Positions 16,915-27,836 of a stretch of DNA of 64,000 bases are shown here, in pieces. Origin of the DNA: Devosia elaeis (GTDB taxonomy: Bacteria > Pseudomonadota > Alphaproteobacteria > Rhizobiales > Devosiaceae). How positions within the stretch are numbered: position 1 is the stretch's first letter; each line of letters starts with the position of its first letter. Location: NCBI RefSeq assembly GCF_001650025.1, contig NZ_LVVY01000067.1, positions 32,358 through 96,357 of the forward strand, read 5' to 3'. The position numbers and the translations under genes were made by a program. The notes under the pieces are model-generated. The model saw nothing but the letters and a program-made list of their open reading frames with translations. It was not told the origin of the DNA and searched no databases.

Positions 16915-17087
16915 AACATCTAACCCAATCCGGATCGTCACCCTCGGGCCTGACCCGAGGGTTCTTTGTTTTGGGTGCATGGCAAACGCCCTCGGGTCGA
17001 GCCCGAGGGTGACGATCGGTGGGTGGGAATGGTTGAGCTGTCCACTCGTGGCCCCCCTCAAGCCCCCCTTAAGGGGGAAGCAAAGAG
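16915..17087 (+). repeat. composite repeat element, copy 3
   Basis: This has the same structure as copy 1: a CATCTAACCCAATCCGGATC flank, family-A hairpin, centre TTCTTTGTTTTGGG...GCAAACG, second family-A hairpin, GATCGGTGGGTGGG tail, GTCCACTCGTGGCCCCC and a CCCCCCTTAAGGGGG end. It ends 28 bases from the alaS stop. Confidence 0.85.
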
Positions 17088-17114
17088 CGCGACGCCAGCT
17101 AGATGTGAAACACC

Positions 17115-19754
<2,640 letters not shown>

Positions 19755-19896
19755 GCAGAGGCTTTCTTGGGCGAGGACGCGAGCGCGCCCTTTAGGAAAA
19801 ACGGGGCTTTTTATCGTGAGGGCGGGAGCTGTGTCCAGCGCAACAGGCTGGATTTCGTCTTCCGCCGCGACCCTGCGTCAATCAATTGACCAAAAC

Positions 19897-19922
19897 ACAA
19901 AAACCCCCGCCGAAGCGGGGGC
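19897..19922 (-). terminator. rho-independent terminator of recA
   Basis: On the minus strand: CCCCCGC-ttcg-GCGGGGG followed by TTTTTGTGTTTT, starting 35 bases after the recA stop. Confidence 0.92.
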
Positions 19923-19956
19923 AATGCATGGGACTTTCGGGATCGCGATTGGAGGC

Positions 19957-21030
19957 CTATTCGTCGCCGCCCGCATCGTCCTCGCCGCCGGCGACCAGCA
20001 GGACTTCGCCGAGAAGGCCGGAACTTTCGCGCACGCCCTGTTCGATCGTGGCGGCGATTTCTGGATTGTCCTTGAGGAATTGGCGGGAATTCTCACGCCC
20101 CTGCCCCAGACGCTGGCTGTCCCAGGAGAACCAGGCGCCGGACTTTTCCACGATGCCCGACTTGACGCCCAGATCGAGCAATTCGCCGGTCTTGGAAATG
20201 CCTTCGCCATACATGATGTCGAATTCGACCTGGCGGAACGGCGGGGCGAGCTTGTTCTTGACCACCTTCACGCGGGTCTGGTTGCCCACGATCTCCTCGC
20301 GGTCCTTGAGCGCGCCGATGCGGCGAATGTCGAGGCGCACCGAGGCGTAGAACTTCAGCGCATTGCCGCCGGTCGTGGTTTCGGGCGAGCCATACATGAC
20401 GCCGATCTTCATGCGGATCTGGTTGATGAAGATGACCAGGCACTTGGACTTGGAGATCGAGGAGGTCAGCTTGCGCATGGCCTGGCTCATCAGGCGCGCC
20501 TGCTGGCCCGGCAGGCTGTCGCCCATTTCGCCCTCGAGTTCGGCGCGCGGGGTGAGCGCGGCGACCGAATCGACCACCAGCACGTCGATGGCGCCCGAGC
20601 GCACCAGCGTATCGGTGATTTCCAGCGCCTGCTCGCCGGCATCGGGCTGGGAGATCAGCAGGTCATCGACATTGACGCCCAGCTTGCGGGCATAGACGGG
20701 ATCGAGCGCATGCTCGGCATCCACAAAGGCGCAGATGCCGCCCTTGCGTTGCGCCTCGGCTATGACATGCAAAGCCAGCGTGGTCTTGCCCGAGCTTTCC
20801 GGCCCGAAGATTTCCACGATACGGCCCTTGGGCAGGCCGCCAATGCCCAGCGCGATATCGAGGCCGAGCGAACCGGTCGAAATCGCCTCGACCTCGATGG
20901 AGGTATTCTCGCCAAGGCGCATGATCGAGCCCTTGCCGAAATTCCTCTCGATCTGGCTCAGCGCCGCTGCGAGAGCCTTGTCCTTATCCATCGATCCACC
21001 CTCAACGACGCGAAGCGGCGAAGCTGCCAT
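19957..21030 (-). CDS. recA: recombinase RecA
   Basis: A 357-residue ATP-dependent strand-exchange protein and LexA co-protease. Walker A GPESSGKT is at residues 76-83, with [10 protein letters not shown] (Walker B region), [36 protein letters not shown] (L2 and core), and an acidic tail ending [17 protein letters not shown] lies eight bases before the ATG at 21030, supporting that start over the Met at residue 14. A paired SOS-box dyad lies 82-130 bases upstream and predicts LexA control. Confidence 0.98.
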   Translation of the reverse strand: MAASPLRVVEGGSMDKDKALAAALSQIERNFGKGSIMRLGENTSIEVEAISTGSLGLDIALGIGGLPKGRIVEIFGPESSGKTTLALHVIAEAQRKGGICAFVDAEHALDPVYARKLGVNVDDLLISQPDAGEQALEITDTLVRSGAIDVLVVDSVAALTPRAELEGEMGDSLPGQQARLMSQAMRKLTSSISKSKCLVIFINQIRMKIGVMYGSPETTTGGNALKFYASVRLDIRRIGALKDREEIVGNQTRVKVVKNKLAPPFRQVEFDIMYGEGISKTGELLDLGVKSGIVEKSGAWFSWDSQRLGQGRENSRQFLKDNPEIAATIEQGVRESSGLLGEVLLVAGGEDDAGGDE

Positions 21031-21111
21031 AATGCTGTCTCCTTATTTCACGCTCTCGAAGGCCACGCAACGAGAGGAGCGTTCAGCTATTTGTGCGATA
21101 TCCGTGCTTTA

Positions 21112-21160
21112 TTTGTTCTCATTTTGTTTCCATGACGTCAAGAGACAAAATGAGAACAAA
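21112..21160. promoter_or_regulatory. paired LexA (SOS) boxes in a 16-bp perfect dyad
   Basis: TTTGTTCTCATTTTGT (21112-21127) and its exact reverse complement (21145-21160) are separated by 17 bases. Each arm contains a GTTC-N7-GTNY element, one or two bases from the alphaproteobacterial SOS consensus GTTC-N7-GTTC (same as GAAC-N7-GAAC). It sits 82 bases upstream of recA and 158 bases upstream of the divergent FAH-family gene. Confidence 0.75.
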
Positions 21161-21317
21161 GCCACACGGCGCCGGAGACGCGACCGGCCTTGGGATAGGC
21201 CGATTCTCGCCGGTTGCGAACCGTGCGCTTAAAAGTATGATTTTTATCTGGACAGCCCTGCCCGCGATGCGTTTTATGCCTCAACGCCCGAACCGGGCCC
21301 CGAGCCGAGGACTGCCC

Positions 21318-22310
21318 ATGCATCTGATCCAGTTTTACGACGACAACGGAACCCGCGCCGTCGGGGTGACGCAGCAGGGCGAAACCCGCCGGGTGAACGG
21401 GGCCGGCAGCGTCTATGAACTGGCGCAGGCCGCCATGCAGCAGATCGGCGGCCTGCCGGCGGCAATCGAAGCCCGCGGCCTGGGCGAGGCCCTGGACAAG
21501 AGCGTGCTGGCGCGCGAAGGCCGGCTGCTGACGCCCATCGACCATCCCGATCCGGCGCACCTGCATGTCACCGGCACCGGCCTCACCCATCTCGGCTCGG
21601 CCGCGACACGCGATTCCATGCACAAGAAGAACGACAAGCCGGTCGAGGAACTGACCGACAGCATGAAGATGTTCCGCATGGGGCTGGAAAACGGCAAGCC
21701 CCAGGCCGGGCAAAAGGGCGTGCAGCCGGAATGGTTCTACAAGGGCAATGGCCATATCGTGGCCAATCCGGGCCATCCGATCCCCTCGCCCGCCTTTGCG
21801 CTCGATGCCGGCGAGGAGCCGGAAATCGCCGGCATCTATGTCATCGACCAGCATGGCCAGCCGCGCCGGCTCGGCTTCACCCTGGCCAACGAATTTTCCG
21901 ACCACGTGACCGAGCGGATCAATTACCTCTACCTGGCCCATTCCAAGCTGCGCGCCTGCTCCTTCGGCCCGGAACTGCGCGTGGGCGACCTGCCGCGCCA
22001 TATCGAGGGCATGTCGCGGATCATCCGCGACGGCCAGGTGCTGTGGGAAAAGCCGTTCCTCTCCGGCGAGGACAATATGAGCCACACCATCGCCAATCTC
22101 GAATATCACCATTTCAAGTACGAGCTGTTCTGCCAGCCCGGCGACGTGCATGTGCACATGTTCGGCACGGCCACGCTGAGCTTTGCAGACGGAATTTCCA
22201 CCCGCCCCGACGACATTTTCGAGATCGAGGAAAGCCAGTTCGGCCTGGCCCTGCGCAACCCGGTCCGCACCGAGGCCGAAAAGCCGGTGATCGTCGGCGG
22301 GCTCTATTAG
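21318..22310 (+). CDS. AraD1/GguC-like fumarylacetoacetate hydrolase family protein
   Basis: A 330-residue FAH-superfamily enzyme of the AraD1 (GguC) subgroup. LIQFYDDNGTRAVGV opens the protein. The C-terminal half carries GYxxxNE-like IYVIDQHGQPRRLGFTLANEFSDH, LRACSFGPELRVG and PGDVHVHMFGT, the metal-site region. Members dehydrate 2-keto-3-deoxy sugar acids or are encoded with sugar ABC transporters. The ATG at 21318 is chosen over a much longer open frame that would cross the SOS region. It is followed by an aldo/keto reductase, consistent with non-phosphorylative sugar catabolism (inference). Confidence 0.83.
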   Translation: MHLIQFYDDNGTRAVGVTQQGETRRVNGAGSVYELAQAAMQQIGGLPAAIEARGLGEALDKSVLAREGRLLTPIDHPDPAHLHVTGTGLTHLGSAATRDSMHKKNDKPVEELTDSMKMFRMGLENGKPQAGQKGVQPEWFYKGNGHIVANPGHPIPSPAFALDAGEEPEIAGIYVIDQHGQPRRLGFTLANEFSDHVTERINYLYLAHSKLRACSFGPELRVGDLPRHIEGMSRIIRDGQVLWEKPFLSGEDNMSHTIANLEYHHFKYELFCQPGDVHVHMFGTATLSFADGISTRPDDIFEIEESQFGLALRNPVRTEAEKPVIVGGLY

Positions 22311-22372
22311 GCGGAAGCGCGACAAGGCGGGTGGACGATCTCCTGCGCCCCCCGCCACCTTTACGCCGGCAT

Positions 22373-22386
22373 ACTGACATGTCAGT
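22373..22386. promoter_or_regulatory. perfect 14-bp palindrome ACTGACATGTCAGT
   Basis: It lies 27 bases before the aldo/keto reductase start, between the FAH gene and the reductase. Position and symmetry suggest a regulator binding site, but no regulator gene is adjacent. Confidence 0.4.
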
Positions 22387-22413
22387 TATCTCTTCGCCTT
22401 GGAGGAGGATGAC

Positions 22414-23433
22414 ATGAGCCCGCAGCGCCTGGAAAAACGCCGCATCGGCCGAACCGATCTGGAAGTGACCAGCCTGGGCCTGGGAGGCGCAACGCTGGCG
22501 GGCATTTTCGATCCCGTCTCGTCCGAGCAGGCGCGGGCCACCATCGCCCATGCACTCGATATCGGCATCAATTACGTCGATACCGCGCCCCAATATGGCC
22601 TGGGACGGTCCGAGCATCTGGTCGGCGAGGTGCTGCGCGAGCGCGCCATTCGGCCGATCCTCTCCACCAAGGTGGGCCGCCTCCTGCGGCCCATGCCGCC
22701 CGAGGCGGTGGACAAGGGCGCCTGGGCCCATCCCCTGCCCTTCAACCAGCACTACGACTATTCCTATGACGGGATCATGCGCTCCTTCGAGGACAGCCTG
22801 CAACGGCTTGGGCTCGACCGGGTGGATATTCTCTATGTCCACGATATCGGCACCATGACCCATGGCGAAGCGGGCAACAGGCCGCTCTGGGCGCAGCTCG
22901 AAACCGGCGGCTACAAGGCGCTGCGCCAATTGCGGGACAATGGCGTGGTCAAGGCCATCGGGCTGGGCGTCAATGAATGGCAGGTGCTGATGGACGCCTT
23001 CGCCCTGGGCGACTGGGACGTGTTCCTGCTCGCCGGGCGCTATACGCTGCTGGAACAGACATCGCTGACGCCTTTCCTCTCCACCTGCCTCGAACGCGGC
23101 GCCTCCGTCGTCATCGGCGGCCCGTTCAATTCCGGCATTCTGGTGGGTGGCGACAGGTTCAACTATGCCAAGGCGCCGGAAAAAGTGGTGGCCAAAGTGC
23201 GCGCCATCGACGCTGTCTGCCGCGAATTCGCCGTGCCGCTGCCGGCGGCCGCGCTGCAATTCCCGCTGCACCATCCGGCCGTGTGCAATGTGCTGCCCGG
23301 GCCCAGGTCCCCGGCCGAACTGGATGGCATTCTCGGCTGGTGGGACACCGTCATCCCCGACGGCCTCTGGACCGCACTGGCGGAACGCGGCCTGCTGGAG
23401 CCCGGCAGCCCGATCCCCGGCGGCACGGCTTGA
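22414..23433 (+). CDS. aldo/keto reductase, D-threo-aldose 1-dehydrogenase type
   Basis: A 339-residue AKR-fold oxidoreductase. The N-terminus KRRIGRTDLEVTSLGLGGATL, NYVDTAPQYGLGRSEHLVG (catalytic Asp/Tyr), a Lys in STKVGRLL and DILYVHDIG (catalytic His) match the D-threo-aldose (L-fucose/galactose) dehydrogenase and pyridoxal dehydrogenase group, which oxidises sugars to lactones with NAD(P). GGAGGAGG five bases upstream fixes the start. Together with the FAH-family enzyme it suggests a sugar to sugar-lactone to keto-deoxy acid route; the exact sugar is not shown by the sequence. Confidence 0.85.
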   Translation: MSPQRLEKRRIGRTDLEVTSLGLGGATLAGIFDPVSSEQARATIAHALDIGINYVDTAPQYGLGRSEHLVGEVLRERAIRPILSTKVGRLLRPMPPEAVDKGAWAHPLPFNQHYDYSYDGIMRSFEDSLQRLGLDRVDILYVHDIGTMTHGEAGNRPLWAQLETGGYKALRQLRDNGVVKAIGLGVNEWQVLMDAFALGDWDVFLLAGRYTLLEQTSLTPFLSTCLERGASVVIGGPFNSGILVGGDRFNYAKAPEKVVAKVRAIDAVCREFAVPLPAAALQFPLHHPAVCNVLPGPRSPAELDGILGWWDTVIPDGLWTALAERGLLEPGSPIPGGTA

Positions 23434-23460
23434 CGCGCGCCCACCGTCGATCCTATAAAT

Positions 23461-23480
23461 AACTATATGGTTTTGTAACC
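23461..23480 (+). promoter_or_regulatory. candidate ArsR operator near promoter
   Basis: AACTATATGGTT (23461-23472) is a near-palindrome, one base per arm from perfect, and overlaps GGTT-ttgt-AACC. TATAAATAACTATAT just upstream is the most AT-rich stretch and could be the -10 region. The site lies 14 bases before the ArsR start and suggests autorepression. Confidence 0.45.
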
Positions 23481-23493
23481 AGACAGTTTTTTG

Positions 23494-23847
23494 ATGATCG
23501 ACACAGAACGCCTAGACGCCACATTCCACGCCCTGTCCGATCCGACGCGCCGGGCCATTCTCGCGCGGCTGGCGCAGGAGGGCGACGTGGCGGTCATGGA
23601 CCTGGCCGAGCCCTTCGCCATGAGCCAGCCGGCCATTTCCAAGCATCTGAAGGTGCTGGAAAAAGCCGGTCTCGTCTCGCGCGGCCGCGATGCGCAGAAA
23701 CGGCCGGTGCATCTGGAAGCCCAACCGCTGGCCGAAGCGACGGGCTGGCTGATCGAATACCGCAAATATTGGTCGGCGCAATTCGGGCGGCTGGATGACC
23801 TCTTGGACGAATTGCAGAAGCTGGAAGAGGCGGCGGGTCGGAATTAG
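23494..23847 (+). CDS. ArsR-family transcriptional regulator
   Basis: A 117-residue ArsR-type winged-helix protein: LDATFHALSDPTRRAILARLAQ and the recognition helix AMSQPAISKHLKVLEKAGLVSRG. It lacks metal-binding cysteines and ends in a helical YRKYWSAQFGRLDDLLDEL segment typical of SdpR-like/SRPBCC-linked regulators. No Shine-Dalgarno is visible before the ATG, and a TTG one codon earlier is also possible. The downstream gene 118 bases later encodes an SRPBCC protein, the same partnership as at 23-657. Confidence 0.9.
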   Translation: MIDTERLDATFHALSDPTRRAILARLAQEGDVAVMDLAEPFAMSQPAISKHLKVLEKAGLVSRGRDAQKRPVHLEAQPLAEATGWLIEYRKYWSAQFGRLDDLLDELQKLEEAAGRN

Positions 23848-23965
23848 GACCTTCTCACAAGTGCAGGCCCGGTTCTCCCACCCTTCCCGGTGAGGGGAGG
23901 AAGGCGACGGCGCCGCCAAAAAGCAGTGAGAATTCCAAAGTGGCAAAAATCCAGGGAGACATGTC

Positions 23966-24460
23966 ATGACATTCGGTGATCCGCTTTCCGTGACCACGCC
24001 AGCCGACGACCAGGTGGTCGTCGAGCGGGCCTTCGCCGCGCCGCCCCACCTGGTCTATGCCTGCTATACCCAGCCCAGCCTGATCCGCCGCTGGCTAACC
24101 GGGCCGGATGGCTGGACCATGCCGGTCTGTACCTATGATGCGCGGATAGGCGGCGGCTATCGCTTCGAATGGCATGGCCCCGGCGGCGAGGGTTTCCTGG
24201 CCGTCGAGGGCGCCATCACGCGGATCGACGCCATCCGCTACATCGATGCGCAGGAGGAATTCGACGGCGGCGTGATGGGCCCCGCCTATCGCAGCGAACT
24301 GGCTTTCGAGCTCAAGGACACAGGCACGCTGGTCACCAATACCTTCACCTATACCTCGCTGGCGCACCGCGACATGGTCGTCGCGACCGGCATGGCGGAG
24401 GGCATGGAATTCAGCTTCCAAAGCCTGGACCGCCTGCTGGCGGAAGAGCAGCGCGGCTAG
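23966..24460 (+). CDS. SRPBCC / AHSA1-type protein
   Basis: A 164-residue START-like protein: VVERAFAAPPHLVYACYTQPSLIRRWLTGPDGW is the canonical AHSA1 N-terminus, and GGGYRFEWHGPGGEGF follows. GGGAG lies nine bases before the ATG. It is paired with the upstream ArsR regulator. Such pairs often respond to small hydrophobic ligands or act in detoxification, but no substrate can be named. Confidence 0.87.
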   Translation: MTFGDPLSVTTPADDQVVVERAFAAPPHLVYACYTQPSLIRRWLTGPDGWTMPVCTYDARIGGGYRFEWHGPGGEGFLAVEGAITRIDAIRYIDAQEEFDGGVMGPAYRSELAFELKDTGTLVTNTFTYTSLAHRDMVVATGMAEGMEFSFQSLDRLLAEEQRG

Positions 24461-24466
24461 CCCCCC

Positions 24467-24560
24467 GTAGACCTCATCCTGAGCCTGTCGAAGGCGAGGT
24501 CGTGGCACACGGGCTTCGGTTTGCCGACCTCGTGGTTCGACAGGCTCATCATGAGGTCTT
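24467..24560. repeat. family-C long inverted repeat, copy 2
   Basis: Left arm TAGACCTCATCCTGAGCC...TCGAA and right arm TTCGACAGGCTCATC...GAGGTC are complementary over more than 20 bases with few mismatches. An inner GCGAGGTCGTGGCA / GCCGACCTCGTGG dyad lies inside. It is homologous to 16722-16816. Confidence 0.8.
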
Positions 24561-24611
24561 CCGAGAGCCCCTGACGCAACACCCCAACCTGGGCCCATCC
24601 TGAGATGGCGA

Positions 24612-24642
24612 GATGGATCCCGGCCTCCGCCGGGATGACCAC
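24612..24642. repeat. small palindromic repeat ATCCCGGC...GCCGGGAT
   Basis: ATCCCGGC-ctcc-GCCGGGAT followed by GACC, related to the family-B half-unit (TCCCGC/GCGGGA...ATGAC). It lies in the 226-base gap between the SRPBCC and DUF2237 genes. Confidence 0.55.
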
Positions 24643-24686
24643 AAGCGGGTGGAAGCTCTTGGGCGTCAATCCGGACCTGAACCGCC

Positions 24687-25082
24687 CTAATCGAGATCCA
24701 GCGCATAGGCCTTGAGGATTTCGAGCGGGATCAGCGGCAGGACATTGCGGTTGGTGGCGCGGAGGAAGACGCGCGGGGCCTTGCCCGCCGCGTGGGCCTG
24801 CGCCCAGCGGGCGGCGACGAGGCACCAGCGGTCACCGGCCACCAGGCCGGGAAACGCCATTTCCGGGCGGGGCGTGGAGAGATCATTGCCGACGCTGGCG
24901 GAATAGGCGAGGAAGTCCGCGCTCGCCTCGATGCAGACCAGGTGCACGGCCGCATTGTCCGGCCCCGCCGCGCAATAGCCGGTGCGGAAGAAGCCGGTCA
25001 GCGGGTCGTTGGAGCAGGGCTGGAGCGGCTCATCCAGGACATTGTATTCGGCCGGCCCCTCGAAACGCGGATGGACATTCAT
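24687..25082 (-). CDS. DUF2237 family protein
   Basis: A 131-residue protein matching DUF2237: NVLDEPLQPCSNDPLTGFFRTGYC, CIEASADFLAYSASVGNDLSTP and FPGLVAGDRWCLVAARWAQA are the conserved blocks. A strong Shine-Dalgarno GGAGGTAG precedes the ATG. Function is unknown in general. It is encoded just downstream of cckA on the same strand (46 bases), so it may be read through from that gene. Confidence 0.85.
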   Translation of the reverse strand: MNVHPRFEGPAEYNVLDEPLQPCSNDPLTGFFRTGYCAAGPDNAAVHLVCIEASADFLAYSASVGNDLSTPRPEMAFPGLVAGDRWCLVAARWAQAHAAGKAPRVFLRATNRNVLPLIPLEILKAYALDLD

Positions 25083-25128
25083 GTTCTACCTCCGCGCGGG
25101 GCCGCTCGCCGGAGCGGGACAAGGGAGC

Positions 25129-27696
25129 CTATTCCCCCTTGTCCAGCCGACCCAGCACTTCCTTGACCTTGGAATTGATCTGATCGAGCGAATAGGGCTT
25201 GGGCAGGAAATCCACGCTCTGGTCGTCCTCGATATCGCGGCGCACGCTTTCCTCGGCATAGCCCGACACGAAGATGATCTTGAGATTGGGCATCTTCTCG
25301 CGGACGACCTTGAGCATGGTCGGACCGTCCATTTCCGGCATGACCACGTCGGAGATGATGAGATCCACCTGGTAATCGAGGTCTTCCAGCACTTCCAGCG
25401 CCTCTTCGCCGCCATCGGCCTCGAACACCTCGTAGCCGGTGGCCTTGAGGGCGCGGGCGGAGAAGGCGCGCACGCTCTCCTCGTCCTCGACCAGCAGGAT
25501 GCGCTCCTGGCCGGTCAGGTCCTTGGCCGGCGCGGCGGCGGCGCCGGCCTTGGCGGCGGCCTCCTCGGGGCTGGGGACATGACGGGGCAGGAAAATCTTG
25601 AACGTGGTGCCCACGCCCAGCGTCGAAACCGGGTAGATGAAGCCCTCGGTCTGCTTGACGATGCCGTAGACGGTCGAGAGGCCGAGGCCGGTGCCCTTGC
25701 CCAATTCCTTGGTGGTGAAGAAAGGCTCGAAAATCTTCTCCAGCACTTCCTGGCTCATGCCGGTGCCGGTGTCCTCGACATCGATGAGCACGTAATCGGC
25801 CGGCACCATGCCTTCGAATTTCATGCCGGCCGCTTCGGCCGCGCTGACATTGGCGGTGCGGATGGCGATGGCGCCGCCATTGGGCATGGCGTCGCGCGCA
25901 TTGACCACGAGATTGATGATGACCTGTTCCAATTGCACCACATCGGCGCGGACCGGCCAGATATTGCGGCCATGCTCGACCGAAAGCGTGTTCTTCTCCC
26001 CGATCATGCGCTTGAGCAGGACGGTGAGGTCATCGACGATCAGCGGCAGTTCGAGCACCTGCGGGCGCAGGGTCTGCCGGCGCGAAAAGGCCAGGAGCTG
26101 GCGGGTCAGCCCGGCGGCGCGATTGGCATTCTGCTTGATCTGCATCAGCTCGTTGAAGGACGGATCGCCCGGCTTGTGCTTGAGCAGCAGCAGGTCGGAA
26201 AAGCCGATAATGGCGGTGAGCAGATTATTGAAATCATGCGCCACGCCGCCGGCGAGCTGGCCCACGGCCTGCATCTTCTGGCTCTGGGCGAACTGCGCCT
26301 CCAGCTTGCGCTGGTCGGTCATGTCCAGGGCGTAGACATTGACCTGCTCGGGCGAGCCGGCGCTGATCTCGGACGCCGAGATATAGAGGCGCACCGCATG
26401 GTCGCCCTCGACGCTGAGCAGGGCATCGACGGGCTCGACTTCCGAATGCTGGGCAATGGCATTGGCGACGGCGCGATTGAGCTTGTCGCGGCTGGCCTCG
26501 CCGACCAAGTCCTGCAAAGGCTGCAATTCGAGGCTCTTGTCCTCGCCCGACCAGCGGAAAATGCGGCCGAACGGCGCATTGGTGCGCACGATGCGCCCCT
26601 CCCCGTCCAGGGTCGCGATGGCGAAGGGGGTGTCGTTGAAGAAGCGCGAGAACCGCACTTCGGCGGCGCGCAATTCCTCCTCGGTATCGGGGGCGCTCGA
26701 CATGTCGAGCACCTGGGTGCGTGTCTCGCCCAATTCGCCATCGGCAAGCCGCGCGGCGCGGTGGAGCAGACGCACCGGAAGGGCCGTGCCGTTGCGGCGC
26801 ACGAGATCGATATCGATGATCTCGGTGCGGATTTCCCCATCGCCCCGGCCCCGCATCAACAGCGAAGCGCCATCGCCCCGCACGATATCGCGTAGATTGA
26901 GCTGGCCGGAATTGAACTCGGCCAGGTCGTAACCGAGCCAATCGGCCAGGGTCGAGTTGAGATATTGGATATGCCCCTGCGCATCGGCCGAGAAGAAGCC
27001 GGAAGGGGAATGATCGAGATAGTCGATCGCCCTTTGCAGGTCGCGGAAGGCCGTCTCGTTGTTCTCGCGATCGCGGGTGATGTCCTCGATGGTCCAGGCG
27101 ATCAGCGCCTTGCGGGCATCCTCGGTCTGCGGCAGCGGCCGGACCGCCACCCGATACCAGAAGGCCCGGCCCGCTTCGGCCTGCGAACCGCCCAGCCCGC
27201 CGGGCACGCGGATATCCTCGATGGCGCTGCGCCCGTCCTTGGCCGCCCGCGACAGCCGGTAGATGGCCTCGCTGGCATCGGCATGGCCGGCGAAGAGGCG
27301 CGGCACGCCCACCGGCACGCCATTGTTCACCGCCCCGGCGAAATTGCCGTAATGCTGGTTCACATAGGAAATCTTGCCGTCCTGGTCGGCGATCACCGTG
27401 CCGAAAGGCAGGCTGTCGACCACCGCATGCGAAACGGTGCGCCGCTCCTCGGACGAGGGAAAGCGGAAAAGCCCCGCAGCGAGCCCGAACAGGAAGAAGA
27501 CCCCCGCCACGGCCAGCATGCCGACAAAGGCCATGACCATCTCGGAGGGGATGCGATCGCCGAAAAACGAGAAGCCCACGGCGGCAAGCACCAGAGCCAC
27601 GCCGAGCAGCACGACGCGCCATATTCCCACGGCGGAGCGGGCCGCATCCAGGACCGGTTCAGGATAGCTGTCCTCGCCGAGCGGCGTCGATGCCAT
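25129..27696 (-). CDS. cckA: cell-cycle hybrid histidine kinase CckA
   Basis: An 855-residue hybrid sensor kinase. Two membrane helices lie in the first 80 residues, followed by PAS-type domains (one begins [23 protein letters not shown]), HisKA with the phospho-acceptor in GGVAHDFNN (His487), a HATPase_c domain with [10 protein letters not shown] and [11 protein letters not shown], and a C-terminal receiver with phospho-acceptor Asp783 in [12 protein letters not shown]. This architecture and the AHDFNN signature identify CckA, which feeds phosphate through ChpT to CtrA. The ATG at 27696 has GGAG nine bases upstream and is preferred to the GTG two codons earlier. It lies beside flagellar genes, several of which carry CtrA-type sites. 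Confidence 0.93.
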   Translation of the reverse strand: MASTPLGEDSYPEPVLDAARSAVGIWRVVLLGVALVLAAVGFSFFGDRIPSEMVMAFVGMLAVAGVFFLFGLAAGLFRFPSSEERRTVSHAVVDSLPFGTVIADQDGKISYVNQHYGNFAGAVNNGVPVGVPRLFAGHADASEAIYRLSRAAKDGRSAIEDIRVPGGLGGSQAEAGRAFWYRVAVRPLPQTEDARKALIAWTIEDITRDRENNETAFRDLQRAIDYLDHSPSGFFSADAQGHIQYLNSTLADWLGYDLAEFNSGQLNLRDIVRGDGASLLMRGRGDGEIRTEIIDIDLVRRNGTALPVRLLHRAARLADGELGETRTQVLDMSSAPDTEEELRAAEVRFSRFFNDTPFAIATLDGEGRIVRTNAPFGRIFRWSGEDKSLELQPLQDLVGEASRDKLNRAVANAIAQHSEVEPVDALLSVEGDHAVRLYISASEISAGSPEQVNVYALDMTDQRKLEAQFAQSQKMQAVGQLAGGVAHDFNNLLTAIIGFSDLLLLKHKPGDPSFNELMQIKQNANRAAGLTRQLLAFSRRQTLRPQVLELPLIVDDLTVLLKRMIGEKNTLSVEHGRNIWPVRADVVQLEQVIINLVVNARDAMPNGGAIAIRTANVSAAEAAGMKFEGMVPADYVLIDVEDTGTGMSQEVLEKIFEPFFTTKELGKGTGLGLSTVYGIVKQTEGFIYPVSTLGVGTTFKIFLPRHVPSPEEAAAKAGAAAAPAKDLTGQERILLVEDEESVRAFSARALKATGYEVFEADGGEEALEVLEDLDYQVDLIISDVVMPEMDGPTMLKVVREKMPNLKIIFVSGYAEESVRRDIEDDQSVDFLPKPYSLDQINSKVKEVLGRLDKGE

Positions 27697-27723
27697 GGTC
27701 ACTTGCTCCAGAAGGCAGAGGCC

Positions 27724-27738
27724 GTCCCGAATCGGGAC
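27724..27738. promoter_or_regulatory. palindrome GTCCCGA-A-TCGGGAC upstream of cckA
   Basis: A perfect 7-bp inverted repeat with a one-base centre, 28 bases upstream of the cckA start, in a 140-base gap. It could be an operator or a leader hairpin; nothing else supports a choice. Confidence 0.35.
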
Positions 27739-27836
27739 ATCGGGAAAGGTCTACCAAATGCTCCGCCCGCTTGGGAGGGTGAAGCGGCTTTTCAACATGA
27801 CAGGCACGCAATTGTCCGCAGGCGCGATGGCCGGCT

